NCBI GenBank assembly: GCA_965261535.1
Contig: OZ253469.1
Coordinates: forward strand, 1,116,001 to 1,180,000
Origin: VXNE01 sp965261535
Lineage (GTDB): Bacteria > Pseudomonadota > Gammaproteobacteria > Pseudomonadales > Azotimanducaceae
Direction of reading: 5' to 3'
DNA length: 64,000 nt
Notes under the pieces: model-generated
Told to the model about the DNA's origin: nothing
Database searches by the model: none
Seen by the model: the letters and a program-made list of their open reading frames with translations, nothing else
In this document: in pieces, positions 42,002-50,266 of the stretch
Layout: every line of letters begins with the position of its first letter
How positions within the stretch are numbered: position 1 is the first letter of the stretch
Translations under genes and position numbers: made by a program

Positions 42002-43005
42002 GCGCTGAGCGAATGCGCACAGTGAAACCACTACCGCCGCGAGAAGACCAGTTCGTCGGCGCGCTTGTGGGCTGCGCGGTTGGCGATGCCCTGGGCGCTC
42101 CGCTTGAAGGAAGGTCGCGCGAGGAGATCGCGCCGGTTACCGGCCTCACAGCCGGATTCCGCCCATATCGGGAATATTCCACGGGGCAGTACACCGACGA
42201 TACCCAGCAGATGATCGCCATCGCAAGAAGCATTGTCGGCTCCGGCGGCGTCGATGGCGCGGCGATCGCGCGCGAGTTCGTGAAACTGTGGGAATCCGGC
42301 GAGATCGTGGGCGTGGGCCCCGTGGCCGACCGTGCGGTCAAGCGGCTAATCGCCGGTACGTCCTGGCAGGAAGCCGGACGTGCGGATGATCCGCCATTGA
42401 ACGGGGCGGCGATGCGGGTCAGTCCGGTCGGCCTGTGGAATTTCGACGGCACCGAACGGCTCGCCGAAGACGCGAGAACTTCAAGCATCGTCACGCATCA
42501 ACACCCGATGGCCATCGCCGGGGCGATCGCGATTGCCACGGCGGTAGCCCACGCGAGCACCTCTAGTTCCATCGACACGGCCGACTTTCTTCGTTTGACG
42601 AGCCAGTCCATCGCCCAACAAAGCCCCGGATTCGCGGAGCACATCCTCGCGTTGCGCGACTGGCTCACACTCGACGAGACCGCCGCGCTGGCCGCCATCG
42701 TCTCGGCCAGCGGACAACCGCCACGCCCAAGGGGATCCGGCATCTCGGCATTGGTCGAGCCCACCGTTCTCGCCTCGCTATACGCCTTTCTCAAACACCC
42801 GAACGACTATTGCGCAACGGTTGCGCGCGCGATTCGACTCGGCGGCGACGTCGACACGACCGCGGCGATCGCCGGGGCCATTTGCGGCGCGCACAACGGC
42901 GTTGACGCCATTCCCGGCCATCTGGTCGCGAGCGTAAAGGACAGCGACGAGATCCAGGATCTGGGAGCGCGGCTGTTTGCGGCAAGGTTCCCGCCAAGCG
43001 TTTAA
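41998..43005 (+). CDS. ADP-ribosylglycohydrolase (DraG) family protein
   Basis: 335 residues from GTG 41998 (an ATG at 42013 is the alternative). Motifs GALVGCAVGDALGAPLEGR (about 20-38), YTDDTQQM with the metal-binding Asp pair, and GGDVDTTAAIAGAICGAHNG near the C-terminus are diagnostic of the DraG/ARH fold, which uses two Mg ions to remove ADP-ribose from proteins or nucleic acids. It is cytoplasmic. It overlaps the upstream HTH antitoxin and is 15-30 bases from rtcB, a neighbourhood consistent with reversing toxin or stress damage. The true substrate is not shown by the sequence. Confidence 0.92.
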   Translation: MSAERMRTVKPLPPREDQFVGALVGCAVGDALGAPLEGRSREEIAPVTGLTAGFRPYREYSTGQYTDDTQQMIAIARSIVGSGGVDGAAIAREFVKLWESGEIVGVGPVADRAVKRLIAGTSWQEAGRADDPPLNGAAMRVSPVGLWNFDGTERLAEDARTSSIVTHQHPMAIAGAIAIATAVAHASTSSSIDTADFLRLTSQSIAQQSPGFAEHILALRDWLTLDETAALAAIVSASGQPPRPRGSGISALVEPTVLASLYAFLKHPNDYCATVARAIRLGGDVDTTAAIAGAICGAHNGVDAIPGHLVASVKDSDEIQDLGARLFAARFPPSV

Positions 43006-43035
43006 TGTAAACCCAACGGCTTGGCGGGCAGTCGG

Positions 43036-44283
43036 ATGAATGACGCGGTGGTCACAGACAAAGGCTACGTTTTCGAGCCGACGCCCGGGGGCGCGCCGAT
43101 CAAGGCGTGGACGCAGGGCGTTCCGGTCGACGAGAGCGCGTGGAACCAGCTTCGCAACGTGGCGCGACTGCCGTTTGTGCACAAGCACGTCGTGGTCATG
43201 CCGGACGCGCATTTCGGGATCGGCGCCACGGTCGGATCGGTCATTCCCACGTCCGGCGCCATCGTTCCGGCCGCGGTCGGCGTGGACATCGGATGCGGCA
43301 TGATCGCGGTACGGACTTCGCTCGCGGCGAGCGATCTGCCGGACAATCTGAGTGGGCTGCGGGCCGAGATCGAGCGCAGCGTTCCGCACGGACGCACCGT
43401 GAGCAGGGGCAAGGGTCGGGACAAGGGTTCGTGGGAAGACCCTCCCGCATCGGTCGTCTCGGTTTGGCGTCCGCTCGCGCAGGGGCTTGACGCCATCGTT
43501 TCCCGGGCTCCCAAGTTGGGCCGCGCCGCCAATCGCGCGATGCTGCATCTCGGCACGCTGGGAACCGGCAACCATTTCATCGAGATCTGCCTGGATGAGG
43601 AAGACCGCGTCTGGGCGATGTTGCACTCCGGCTCCCGAGGTATCGGCAACGCGATCGGCCGGTATTTCATCGAACTGGCGAAGGACGATATGCGCCGGTT
43701 CTTCGTCAACCTTCCCGACAAGGATCTCGCTTACGTCGTCGAAGGCACCGAACACTTCAATGACTATGTCGATGCGGTGTCCTGGGCGCAGAAGTTCGCC
43801 CTGGTCAACAGGGAAGCGATGATGGCTCGCGTGCTCCGCGCATTGGAAAAGTCGGTCAGGCCGTTCGAGCAGATCGGCCAGGCGGTGAACTGCCATCACA
43901 ACTACGTCGAACGGGAAAACCACTTCGGGAAGAACGTCTGGGTCACGCGCAAGGGCGCCGTTCGGGCACGCACGGGCGACCTGGGAATCATCCCCGGTTC
44001 GATGGGCGTGAGGTCTTATATCGTCGCCGGAAAGGGCAATGCGGATTCGTTCAATTCATGCTCGCACGGAGCGGGACGCGCCATGTCGAGGGGCGCTGCC
44101 CGGCGCACCTTCACGCTGCAGAACCACCGCGATGCCACCGCCGGCGTCGAATGCCGCAAGGACGAGGGGGTCATCGACGAGACGCCCGGCGCGTACAAGG
44201 ACATCGACGCCGTCATGGCGGCGCAAACATCGCTGGTCGACGTGGTGCATACGCTGAAACAGGTGGTTTGCGTCAAGGGCTAG
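43036..44283 (+). CDS. rtcB: RtcB RNA ligase
   Basis: 415 residues from ATG 43036 (the frame is open to 43021). The catalytic features are present: GVDIGCGM with the metal-binding Cys, LGTLGTGNHFIEI, LHSGSRGIGN, NCHHNYVE and the nucleophilic histidine in SCSHGAGRAMSRG that forms the GMP adduct, with a C-terminal lysine in VKG. RtcB joins 3'-phosphate or 2',3'-cyclic phosphate ends to 5'-OH ends with GTP and Mn and repairs RNAs cut by toxins such as RelE-type nucleases. It is probably co-transcribed with the preceding TA and glycohydrolase genes. Confidence 0.95.
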   Translation: MNDAVVTDKGYVFEPTPGGAPIKAWTQGVPVDESAWNQLRNVARLPFVHKHVVVMPDAHFGIGATVGSVIPTSGAIVPAAVGVDIGCGMIAVRTSLAASDLPDNLSGLRAEIERSVPHGRTVSRGKGRDKGSWEDPPASVVSVWRPLAQGLDAIVSRAPKLGRAANRAMLHLGTLGTGNHFIEICLDEEDRVWAMLHSGSRGIGNAIGRYFIELAKDDMRRFFVNLPDKDLAYVVEGTEHFNDYVDAVSWAQKFALVNREAMMARVLRALEKSVRPFEQIGQAVNCHHNYVERENHFGKNVWVTRKGAVRARTGDLGIIPGSMGVRSYIVAGKGNADSFNSCSHGAGRAMSRGAARRTFTLQNHRDATAGVECRKDEGVIDETPGAYKDIDAVMAAQTSLVDVVHTLKQVVCVKG

Positions 44284-44287
44284 GCGA

Positions 44288-44314
44288 TTGAGCCGCCCCG
44301 ATACGAGGTATGAT
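44288..44314 (+). promoter_or_regulatory. Possible promoter of the amidohydrolase gene
   Basis: TTGAGC (44288-44293) and TATGAT (44309-44314) are separated by 15 bases, shorter than the ideal 17, with the start codon 30 bases downstream. The -10 is good and the pair weak. Confidence 0.3.
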
Positions 44315-44343
44315 CGTACACACCACTCCAGGGAGGGCATCAC

Positions 44344-45462
44344 ATGCGCAACGGCTATCGCGTCATCGACACCGACTCCCATCAGATGGAGCCGCCGTCC
44401 ATGTGGCGGGAATACATCGACACGGCATTCGCCGACCGCGCGCCGAAGTACGGCGACATAGGCCACGGGCGCGTCGGCCTCACGGTGGAAGACGAGCCCG
44501 TTGCCAAGCAAGACGGCACCTACCCGATGCACGCCGAGGAGTTCCACGAAGCCTCCAGGCGCGCCTCCATGGAAAAACACGAAGCGGCGCGCGCCGCCGG
44601 GTTCAGCCCCGAGGTTCGCCTGTCCGACATGGACCAATACGGGGTGGATGCCCAGGTTCTCTACCCCACCATGGGCGGACAGATACTCGGCAAGCCGTTT
44701 CGCGACCCGGAACTGCTCGCCGCCGTCTGCCGCGCGTACAACGACTGGAGCCTCGAGTACTGCAGCCGCGCGCCGGAACGCCTGCGCATGTCGGCCATGC
44801 TTCCCATGCAGGCGCCGGACCTCGCCGTCGAGGAAGCGAAACGCATGGCCGAGCGCGGCGCCGCCTGTTTCTTCGTGCGCCCCAATCCCGCCGCCGGCCG
44901 CAACCTGTACCACCGGGACTACGACGAGTTGTGGCAGACGATAGAAGGAGTGCGGCGCCCGGTGTGCATCCACGATTCCGGTTCACCCTACGTGCCCTCT
45001 TTCGGCGACCGGATGGAGACGCATACTTCGGGCCATATCCTGGCGCACCCGTTCGAGGCCATGGCCGCGATGATGAGCCTCATCTGGTACGGCACCATCG
45101 AACGTCATCCGACGCTGTCCATCGTGCATGTCGAGGCGGACGCCGGCTGGCTGCCTTACTGGCTGCAACGGATGGAGCAGCACTGGGACTTTTCCGGCAA
45201 CGCCGAACATCCCGATCTCAAGAAGCGACCCACCGAGTACTTCAAGTCGAATTTCCTGGTCGCCTGCCGTGGCGACGAGATGACGCTGGGCTCCATCTGC
45301 GATCTGGTCGGCGACGACTACGTGACTTTCAATACCGACTACCCCCACGCCGACGGCACGTGGCCGCTCGGCATGGAACACCTGGAGCGTCAGCCGCTGC
45401 CGGAACAGAGCATTCGCAAGATTTTCTGGGATAACGCGGCCCCGGTTTTCGGTCTCGACTAA
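44344..45462 (+). CDS. Amidohydrolase-superfamily metal-dependent hydrolase (ACMSD-like)
   Basis: 372 residues. The start ATG follows GGGAGGG by six bases. DTDSHQMEPP near the N-terminus is the first metal-binding motif (Asp-x-His type); PVCIHDSG, GHILAHPFEA, HVEADAGWLPYWLQRMEQHW and FNTDYPHADGTWP supply the later His and Asp ligands. This is the amidohydrolase_2 family, which includes decarboxylases such as ACMSD and hydrolases of ring-cleavage products. It is cytoplasmic. The substrate is not predictable, and a single-gene unit seems likely. Confidence 0.9.
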   Translation: MRNGYRVIDTDSHQMEPPSMWREYIDTAFADRAPKYGDIGHGRVGLTVEDEPVAKQDGTYPMHAEEFHEASRRASMEKHEAARAAGFSPEVRLSDMDQYGVDAQVLYPTMGGQILGKPFRDPELLAAVCRAYNDWSLEYCSRAPERLRMSAMLPMQAPDLAVEEAKRMAERGAACFFVRPNPAAGRNLYHRDYDELWQTIEGVRRPVCIHDSGSPYVPSFGDRMETHTSGHILAHPFEAMAAMMSLIWYGTIERHPTLSIVHVEADAGWLPYWLQRMEQHWDFSGNAEHPDLKKRPTEYFKSNFLVACRGDEMTLGSICDLVGDDYVTFNTDYPHADGTWPLGMEHLERQPLPEQSIRKIFWDNAAPVFGLD

Positions 45463-45551
45463 CGCCCGGTGCCCCGCTTTAACTGCGCGCGGAAAATCGT
45501 GTGGTTGCGCTGGCACCGTCCCGCAATAGCCGTGGTATTCTCGTTCACCTA

Positions 45552-45704
45552 ATGAAACGAAGGCTTGTCGTGGATGTTCAGCCTTTGTTGCTCGCTGCAG
45601 CGGCCGGCGCGGCGGCCGGGCTGGTAGCGGTGGTGATTTTCGACGCGGTGGGTAGACCCTCCTGGCGGTCCAAGAGACACACGCGGGTGAAGTCGAAGCA
45701 ATAG
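45552..45704 (+). CDS. Possible small single-pass membrane protein
   Basis: 50 residues from ATG 45552: MKRRLVVDV, one Ala/Val-rich hydrophobic helix (LLLAAAAGAAAGLVAVVIF) and a basic tail (RSKRHTRVKSKQ). No ribosome site is obvious and there is no recognised family, so this may be a chance frame. Just upstream, 45482-45511 repeats 30 bases of the 3' end of hspQ. Confidence 0.3.
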   Translation: MKRRLVVDVQPLLLAAAAGAAAGLVAVVIFDAVGRPSWRSKRHTRVKSKQ

Positions 45705-45798
45705 AGCCGCAGCGCCCGCGACAGGCGCGTCTCAGCCGCCGACGAGATGCCGAACTCGGGTTCGGTTTGGATATCACCGTGTGAGTACCCGTCGCGGG

Positions 45799-46107
45799 CT
45801 ACTGCGCGCGGACGATCGTGTGGTAGCGCTCCCCGTCGAACCTGTCGAAATATTCGCCGAGCCAGGGATGATCAATCTGACTCAATTCGGAGCTAACCTC
45901 CAGATGCCGCTCGGCGACATAGGTGCTGTGGAGCGCCCCATCCACCAGCACGTGATACCAGGGTTGATCTTTCGGCGGCCGACTTCTCGCCACCTCCTCG
46001 TACCACTCCTCGCTCAGCCCGAACTCGGCGTCGACGCCGAACACCACGCCGCGATAGCCAGACCTGTTGTGCGCAACGATCTGGCCCACGAAGAATCGCG
46101 CGTTCAC
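45799..46107 (-). CDS. hspQ: Heat-shock protein HspQ (hemimethylated DNA-binding family)
   Basis: 102 residues. RFFVGQIVAHNRSGYRGVVFGVDAEFGLSEEWYEEVARSRPPKDQPWYHVLVDGALHSTYVAERHLE..HPWLGEYF is the complete HspQ/YccV pattern. HspQ is known as a specificity factor for Lon and was first described as binding hemimethylated DNA. I chose GTG 46107, eight bases after a GAGG/GGGG stretch; the open frame continues upstream only through a dispersed repeat (46183-46277) and is not credible there. It is divergent from the SMP-30 gene. Confidence 0.9.
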   Translation of the reverse strand: MNARFFVGQIVAHNRSGYRGVVFGVDAEFGLSEEWYEEVARSRPPKDQPWYHVLVDGALHSTYVAERHLEVSSELSQIDHPWLGEYFDRFDGERYHTIVRAQ

Positions 46108-46182
46108 TGCAAATACCCCAACCTCGGACGAGGTTCGATTATCCGTCAAATCCCGTCTTTGCGTTACGCTTGACCAAAACGT

Positions 46183-46277
46183 CCACGGAACAACAATGCC
46201 ACCATCGCTGGAGGACTTGCAACGTCGGAGTTCCCTGGGCGTCACGGGCGCACCGTAATCCAGCGGGCTAAAGGCTT
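46183..46277 (-). repeat. 95-bp dispersed repeat, family 2, copy 1
   Basis: On the minus strand this matches 52726-52822 and the tandem pair at 54890-55084: an AGCCT-TAGCCC start, CTGGATTACGGTGCGCCC, GTGACGCCCAGGGAACTCC, GACGTTGCAAGTCCTCCAGC and an end TTGTTCC(G/A)TG. It lies between the divergent hspQ and SMP-30 genes. Confidence 0.85.
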
Positions 46278-46293
46278 CCCGGGAGACTCATCC

Positions 46294-47271
46294 ATGACGA
46301 AAGATCGCCTGCTCGACCGCGACTGGCGCGAGCCCGTGCCCTATCCCGACCCCGCCGTCGAGGTGATCGATCCGCGTTTTCGCCGTTACGTGCTCAGCAG
46401 CGCGGCGTTGGAAAGGCTATGGACCGGCGCCCGCTGGGCCGAAGGTCCCGTCTGGTTCGGCGATAGCCGCCACCTCGTATTCAGCGACATACCCAACAAC
46501 CGCATGTTGCGCTGGTCCGAGCACACCGGCGAGGTCGATGTGTTCCGGGCACCTTCCAACAACGCGAACGGCAATACCCGCGACCGCCAGGGCCGGCTCG
46601 TCACCTGCGAGCACGGCAGTCGCCGCGTCACGCGCACCGAGCACGACGGCACGATCACGGTCCTGATGGATCGGTTCGAGGGCAAGCGCCTGAATGCGCC
46701 CAACGATGTGGTGGTGCACACCGACGGCGGCATCTGGTTCACCGATCCAGGCTACGGAATCATCTGGAACTACGAAGGCAACAAAGCGCCGTTCGAACTT
46801 CCCACCCGCGTCTACCGCATCGATCCCGAAACGCTGGCGGCGACCGTCGTCATCGAGGAGATGGAAAAACCGAACGGCCTCGCGTTTTCGCCGGACTATT
46901 CCGTGCTGTACGTCGTGGACACCGGGGCATCGCACAAGCCAGGCTATCCACACCACATCAAGGCCCATGACGTGGTTGGCGGCACGCGCGTCGAGAACGG
47001 CCGCGTCTTCTGCGATCTCGGCAGAGCCAGTCCGGACGGCTTGCGCGTCGATATGGACGGTAATGTCTGGTCCGCGGCCGGCTGGGCCGGCGATGCGGAA
47101 AACGGCGTCCATGTGTTCGCGCCCGACGGAGCGAAGATCGGCGCGATTCATCTGCGAGAAACCGTCTCCAACGTCTGTTTCGGAGGCGTCAAGCGCAACC
47201 GGCTGTTCATGACCGGCTCGCAGTCGATCTATTCCCTGTACGTCGAAGCACAGGGCGTGCCCTACGTTTGA
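46294..47271 (+). CDS. SMP-30/gluconolactonase family lactonase
   Basis: 325 residues. WAEGPVWFGDSRHLVFSDIPNNRMLRW contains the metal-binding Glu; GNTRDRQGRLVTCEHGSRRVTR, LNAPNDVVVHTDGGIWFTDPGYG (Asn-Asp ligand pair), EKPNGLAFSPD and SPDGLRVDMDGNVW complete the six-bladed propeller. The enzyme hydrolyses sugar or other lactones with a divalent metal. No signal peptide is visible, so it is probably cytoplasmic. Bases 47272-47498 downstream show no gene, then an IS element follows. Confidence 0.9.
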   Translation: MTKDRLLDRDWREPVPYPDPAVEVIDPRFRRYVLSSAALERLWTGARWAEGPVWFGDSRHLVFSDIPNNRMLRWSEHTGEVDVFRAPSNNANGNTRDRQGRLVTCEHGSRRVTRTEHDGTITVLMDRFEGKRLNAPNDVVVHTDGGIWFTDPGYGIIWNYEGNKAPFELPTRVYRIDPETLAATVVIEEMEKPNGLAFSPDYSVLYVVDTGASHKPGYPHHIKAHDVVGGTRVENGRVFCDLGRASPDGLRVDMDGNVWSAAGWAGDAENGVHVFAPDGAKIGAIHLRETVSNVCFGGVKRNRLFMTGSQSIYSLYVEAQGVPYV

Positions 47272-47536
47272 GCTATCCCAGGTCGGAATTCGTGAACGCG
47301 GCGCCGAATGCGCCCGCCACCGCGAGCGCCGCGCCAATCGCCGTCCGGACGCATTCTTCAGGTCCGGCGTCAAGCCGAGTTTGGACCTGACCGCCTTCCT
47401 CGCCTCGAAGTCCCCGTTCGCTCAACCTCAAGCCGTTCCAACGGCCACCAACCCTACTCGCGAAGACTTCAATGCGAGTTATCCAGGATCAAGCCACAAC
47501 CGGGCGGGGGTGCACGTCAGATTTGTGAGATGACGA

Positions 47537-48880
47537 CTATTTTCCATTTGCGCGGCGCTCCCAGAAGTCGTCGAAGCGGTTGCTGAGGATCGCGCATCGC
47601 AGGGCCATGATGGCGTTGGCGCCAGCGACGGTCCAGTGCATTCCGCCGCGCTTGAGGCGGCTTGCGACGATGTTCTTGCAGCCGCCCTCGACGACGCCGG
47701 TCGCGACGCAAAGGCCCATGGCCCGGAACTCCGGATACCGCATCCGGTCGCGGTTGTTGTCGATGTAGTCGACGCACTTGCGGGCGTCGTCGCAGGTTTC
47801 GGCATGGCCGCGGAGGGCGGCGAGGATGTCGTCGATGCGGCCTTGATCGAGTTCGTCGCGGCGTTGTTTCCCCCACCGGTCGGCGAGATCGGTTCCCGCT
47901 CCGTAGATGGCCTTGGCGACGTCGAACAGATGCCCCTTGGCATGGAAGATGTCGACGATCTGGATGGCGCCGGGGGCGTGCTCGTCCGCCCAGTTCCATA
48001 TCCAGAGCGCGCCGTCGCCGAGGACCGCGCGACGCGGTGCCTCGTCGAAGCATCGCCTTTCGGCCTCGCGCAAAGCGCGGCCGGCGAAGGGCGACGGCTC
48101 GGTGTCGGTGTCGCGGCTGGCGATGGTCTCGATGGCGGCGCTGTAGGTGACCGAGCCGGGATCGCGCGCGGGACGACCGTCCCGGTCGAGGGTGTCCGCG
48201 GACCAGACGGCCACGATCTTGGCCTCGCGCGTCTTGGCGGACCCGTCCGGCTGCTTGCCCCTTCGGCCCCGGGTCTCGGCCTTGCGCACCGGCACGCCCG
48301 TGCCGTCGAGGCCGAGGTAGAGGGTCCGGGCGGTCGCGGGTTCCGGTTCGACGACGTGGCGCTCGTCGTCGGCGATCTCGCGCCCGAGCGCCTCGGCTTG
48401 GCGCTCCGCCAGCTTGGCATCGATGTCGAGGCCGGCCAGCTCGCGCAGAAGCTCGCCGCTCTCGGCGAAGCTGACCCGGGCCGCGGCGAGGCCGGTCATG
48501 CGCGGGGCCGCCGGCGACAGGGACGTTCCCTCCGGGCCGAGCGCGCGGTCGCGCGGGCTGAAGCCCGCGCCGCAGTTCTCGCAGTGATACCAGGCGCGCA
48601 GCAGTTCGATCTCGCCCAGCGCCGTCGTGAAGGTCTTGGGCCGGCGGCCGGCGCATCGGGCGTGCGCGCCGCACGCGCAGGGTTGCCGGGGACCCTTCTC
48701 GTCGGAGCGGTCCGCGTTCAGGCGCCCGGCGACCGCCCGGCCCATGATCCCGAGCGCCAGCCGTTTGGCCGCGGTCTCGACCGCCTCGAAGTCCAGGCCG
48801 TCAAGCGCGCCGTCGCCGATCAGCCGTTCGACTTCGGCGCCGGCCTCCGCCGCGACGCGCGCCGCGAAGCCCCCTTTTTC
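47537..48880 (-). CDS. ISKra4-family transposase
   Basis: About 440 residues in the frame ending at 47537. AGRRPKTFTTALGEIELLRAWYHCENCGAGFSPRDRALG is the family's zinc-binding/N-terminal region; LYLGLDGTGVPVRKAET and VVWSADT carry the first catalytic Asp, IVDIFHAKGHLFDVAKAIYG the central block, and VATGVVEGGCKNIVASRLKRGGMHWTVAGANAIMALR the catalytic Glu region. No credible independent start is seen. The frame is -1 relative to the upstream accessory ORF, and both share an A5G5 run (48870-48879), so the transposase is probably made by ribosomal frameshifting as a fusion. Confidence 0.88.
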   Translation of the reverse strand, partial: EKGGFAARVAAEAGAEVERLIGDGALDGLDFEAVETAAKRLALGIMGRAVAGRLNADRSDEKGPRQPCACGAHARCAGRRPKTFTTALGEIELLRAWYHCENCGAGFSPRDRALGPEGTSLSPAAPRMTGLAAARVSFAESGELLRELAGLDIDAKLAERQAEALGREIADDERHVVEPEPATARTLYLGLDGTGVPVRKAETRGRRGKQPDGSAKTREAKIVAVWSADTLDRDGRPARDPGSVTYSAAIETIASRDTDTEPSPFAGRALREAERRCFDEAPRRAVLGDGALWIWNWADEHAPGAIQIVDIFHAKGHLFDVAKAIYGAGTDLADRWGKQRRDELDQGRIDDILAALRGHAETCDDARKCVDYIDNNRDRMRYPEFRAMGLCVATGVVEGGCKNIVASRLKRGGMHWTVAGANAIMALRCAILSNRFDDFWERRANGK

Positions 48881-49242
48881 GCGGCCTCCCCGCGCTCCCG
48901 CCGCGCGCCGGCCCGGCGCGCATCCCAGAACCGGTCGCCGACCTCGATCAGTTCCCGCACCAGCCGCCGCAGGCGGCGGCACTCGGCCACGCGCGCCCGC
49001 ACCTCGGGGACTTCCGGGGCCGCGATGATGCGCGTGACCGTCTTGCCACCGACGCGGCGCGTCAGCGACCAACTCGGGCCGTGGCCGCGGCCGCCGTCGG
49101 TGGCGCAATGGCAGGTGGGCTTTCCGCATCGGCGGTAGCGCTCCGCCAGGGAGCCGGACTGCATGTCGCCGAGGGCGGCCAACTCCCGGACGATCTGTTC
49201 GCGGCGCTCGTTCAAGGCTTCGAGATCCTGTGCGTTGGACAT
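48820..49242 (-). CDS. IS accessory protein (DUF6788-like)
   Basis: 140 residues from ATG 49242. ERREQIVRELAALGDMQSGSLAERYRRCGKPTCHCATDGGRGHGPSWSLTRRVGGKT resembles the small ORF1 carried by many ISKra4 elements (I believe annotated DUF6788; from memory). The Cys pair CGKPTCHC suggests metal binding, and the C-terminus is Arg/Ala-rich. It overlaps the transposase frame at 48820-48880; -1 slippage at the A5G5 run would fuse the two. Confidence 0.75.
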   Translation of the reverse strand: MSNAQDLEALNERREQIVRELAALGDMQSGSLAERYRRCGKPTCHCATDGGRGHGPSWSLTRRVGGKTVTRIIAAPEVPEVRARVAECRRLRRLVRELIEVGDRFWDARRAGARRERGEAAKKGASRRASRRRPAPKSNG

Positions 49243-49461
49243 TGCGAGATCCTCGCGCGACTGACAGCATTAGATACTGTCAGAAATCCGCGCCAATGTC
49301 CCGTTCTCTCCCGCCTCTCGCAAATCCATCACAAATCTGACGTGCACCCACCGGGCGGACCGCCGTTGACCTGTTACGATAGTTCTGGATACGATAGCGC
49401 CGCTTTGAGGTCGTCCCCGCCTGGGCCAAGGGGTTCGGGCGGCAGGCAAGGAGGAAAGACA

Positions 49462-49914
49462 ATGGCTGAAGCTGCAAATTCCCCAACCGGCGAGTATGTC
49501 CAGTTGGATGACGTAGGTTGGGTTCCATTCCCCCCAGGTCTGTGCGGAGGCGATATTCGCTGGAAGCTGTTACACGTAGCGCCGGAATCAGGCGCCTGGA
49601 CCGCGATCTTCGATTGTCCGGCGGGTACCTCGTTCGCCAAGCACATCCATATGGGCCCCGGCGAGTACTTCCTGACGAAGGGCCGCATGAATGTGCGCGG
49701 CGGAACCGTCGTGGGCGGTGCCACGGCCGTGGCGCCAGGGTATGGCTACGAAGCCTGCAACGCCCAGCACGATCACACGGAATTTCCCGAGGACAGCGAG
49801 TTCTACATGACCTTCTTGGGGCCGCTGAACTTTCTGGACGACGATGGCAATACGGTTGCCCTCGTCGGCTGCCAGCAGGTATTGGACGCTTGGAGAGCTA
49901 CTGCCGGCGGCTGA
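49462..49914 (+). CDS. Cupin-domain protein (dioxygenase-like)
   Basis: 150 residues. ATG 49462 follows GGAGG by seven bases. FDCPAGTSFAKHIHMGPGEYFLTKGRMNVRGG is cupin motif 1 (His-x-His and Glu metal ligands) and AQHDHTEFPEDSEFYMTFLGPL approximates motif 2. It resembles the 2,4'-dihydroxyacetophenone dioxygenase / acetylacetone-cleaving type of small cupins, but the substrate is not proven. Its promoter region may have been separated from upstream DNA by the IS inserted about 100 bases before. Bases 49915-50119 show no gene. Confidence 0.8.
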   Translation: MAEAANSPTGEYVQLDDVGWVPFPPGLCGGDIRWKLLHVAPESGAWTAIFDCPAGTSFAKHIHMGPGEYFLTKGRMNVRGGTVVGGATAVAPGYGYEACNAQHDHTEFPEDSEFYMTFLGPLNFLDDDGNTVALVGCQQVLDAWRATAGG

Positions 49915-50119
49915 TTTTTTGCCTTGGCCGACACGGGACAAGGTAGGTGCGGAGTTAGATCGGGGACGGCATGGCGTCGCGTACTCGTGCGCTCGTGCGT
50001 AAGAAACCTAACGGTGGCGAGTTGCCGCAAGCACACTTCAATCGCCTGAGGATCGTGCGCTGGGTTGCGTTTGATGTGATATATGCTTGTCCGCCATGAT
50101 ATGAACAATCCTTAATGTT

Positions 50120-50243
50120 GGCTGGCAGCCTGTCGGGCTTGCCGCGTTGGCGGTAAGATCGACACGATGATAGGTCGGCTTGGCGGAGGCAAAACGGGCC
50201 ACCCGCCAGGGCGACGGATTTTTTTGGCGCTGGCCCCGGCCAA
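50120..50243 (+). repeat. Dispersed intergenic element, family 1, copy 3
   Basis: Third copy of the element at 610-794 and 19070-19204, here on the plus strand immediately before a TonB receptor. The hairpin CTTGCCGC-GTTG-GCGGTAAG (50138-50157) keeps all eight pairs by one G-U wobble although loop and stem bases differ. Its last bases lead directly into the receptor's ribosome site. Confidence 0.75.
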
Positions 50244-50266
50244 GATTTCGTGACGGAGGGATGGCA

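Larger units (their letters stand above)
47499..49358 (-). mobile_element. ISKra4-type insertion sequence, complete, with target duplication
   Basis: The element spans 47508-49349 (1842 bp). Inverted ends GGGTGCACGTCAGATTTGTG.. are identical over 21 bases (47508-47528 and 49329-49349), and a perfect 9-bp duplication ACCGGGCGG flanks it (47499-47507 and 49350-49358). It contains an upstream accessory frame and the transposase in the -1 frame. Perfect ends and duplication indicate a recent, probably active insertion between the SMP-30 and cupin genes. Confidence 0.93.

Noticed and set aside
46108..46245. 46-residue N-terminal extension of HspQ
   Set aside because: It is encoded partly by the 95-bp repeat, and known HspQ proteins start close to the FFxGQ motif.
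47636..49138. 500-residue plus-strand frame across the IS
   Set aside because: It is the complement of the transposase; the IS ends, target duplication and transposase motifs support the minus strand.
50180..50266. N-terminal extension of TonB receptor 2
   Set aside because: It is translated repeat element; GGAGGG and a signal peptide mark 50267 as the start.
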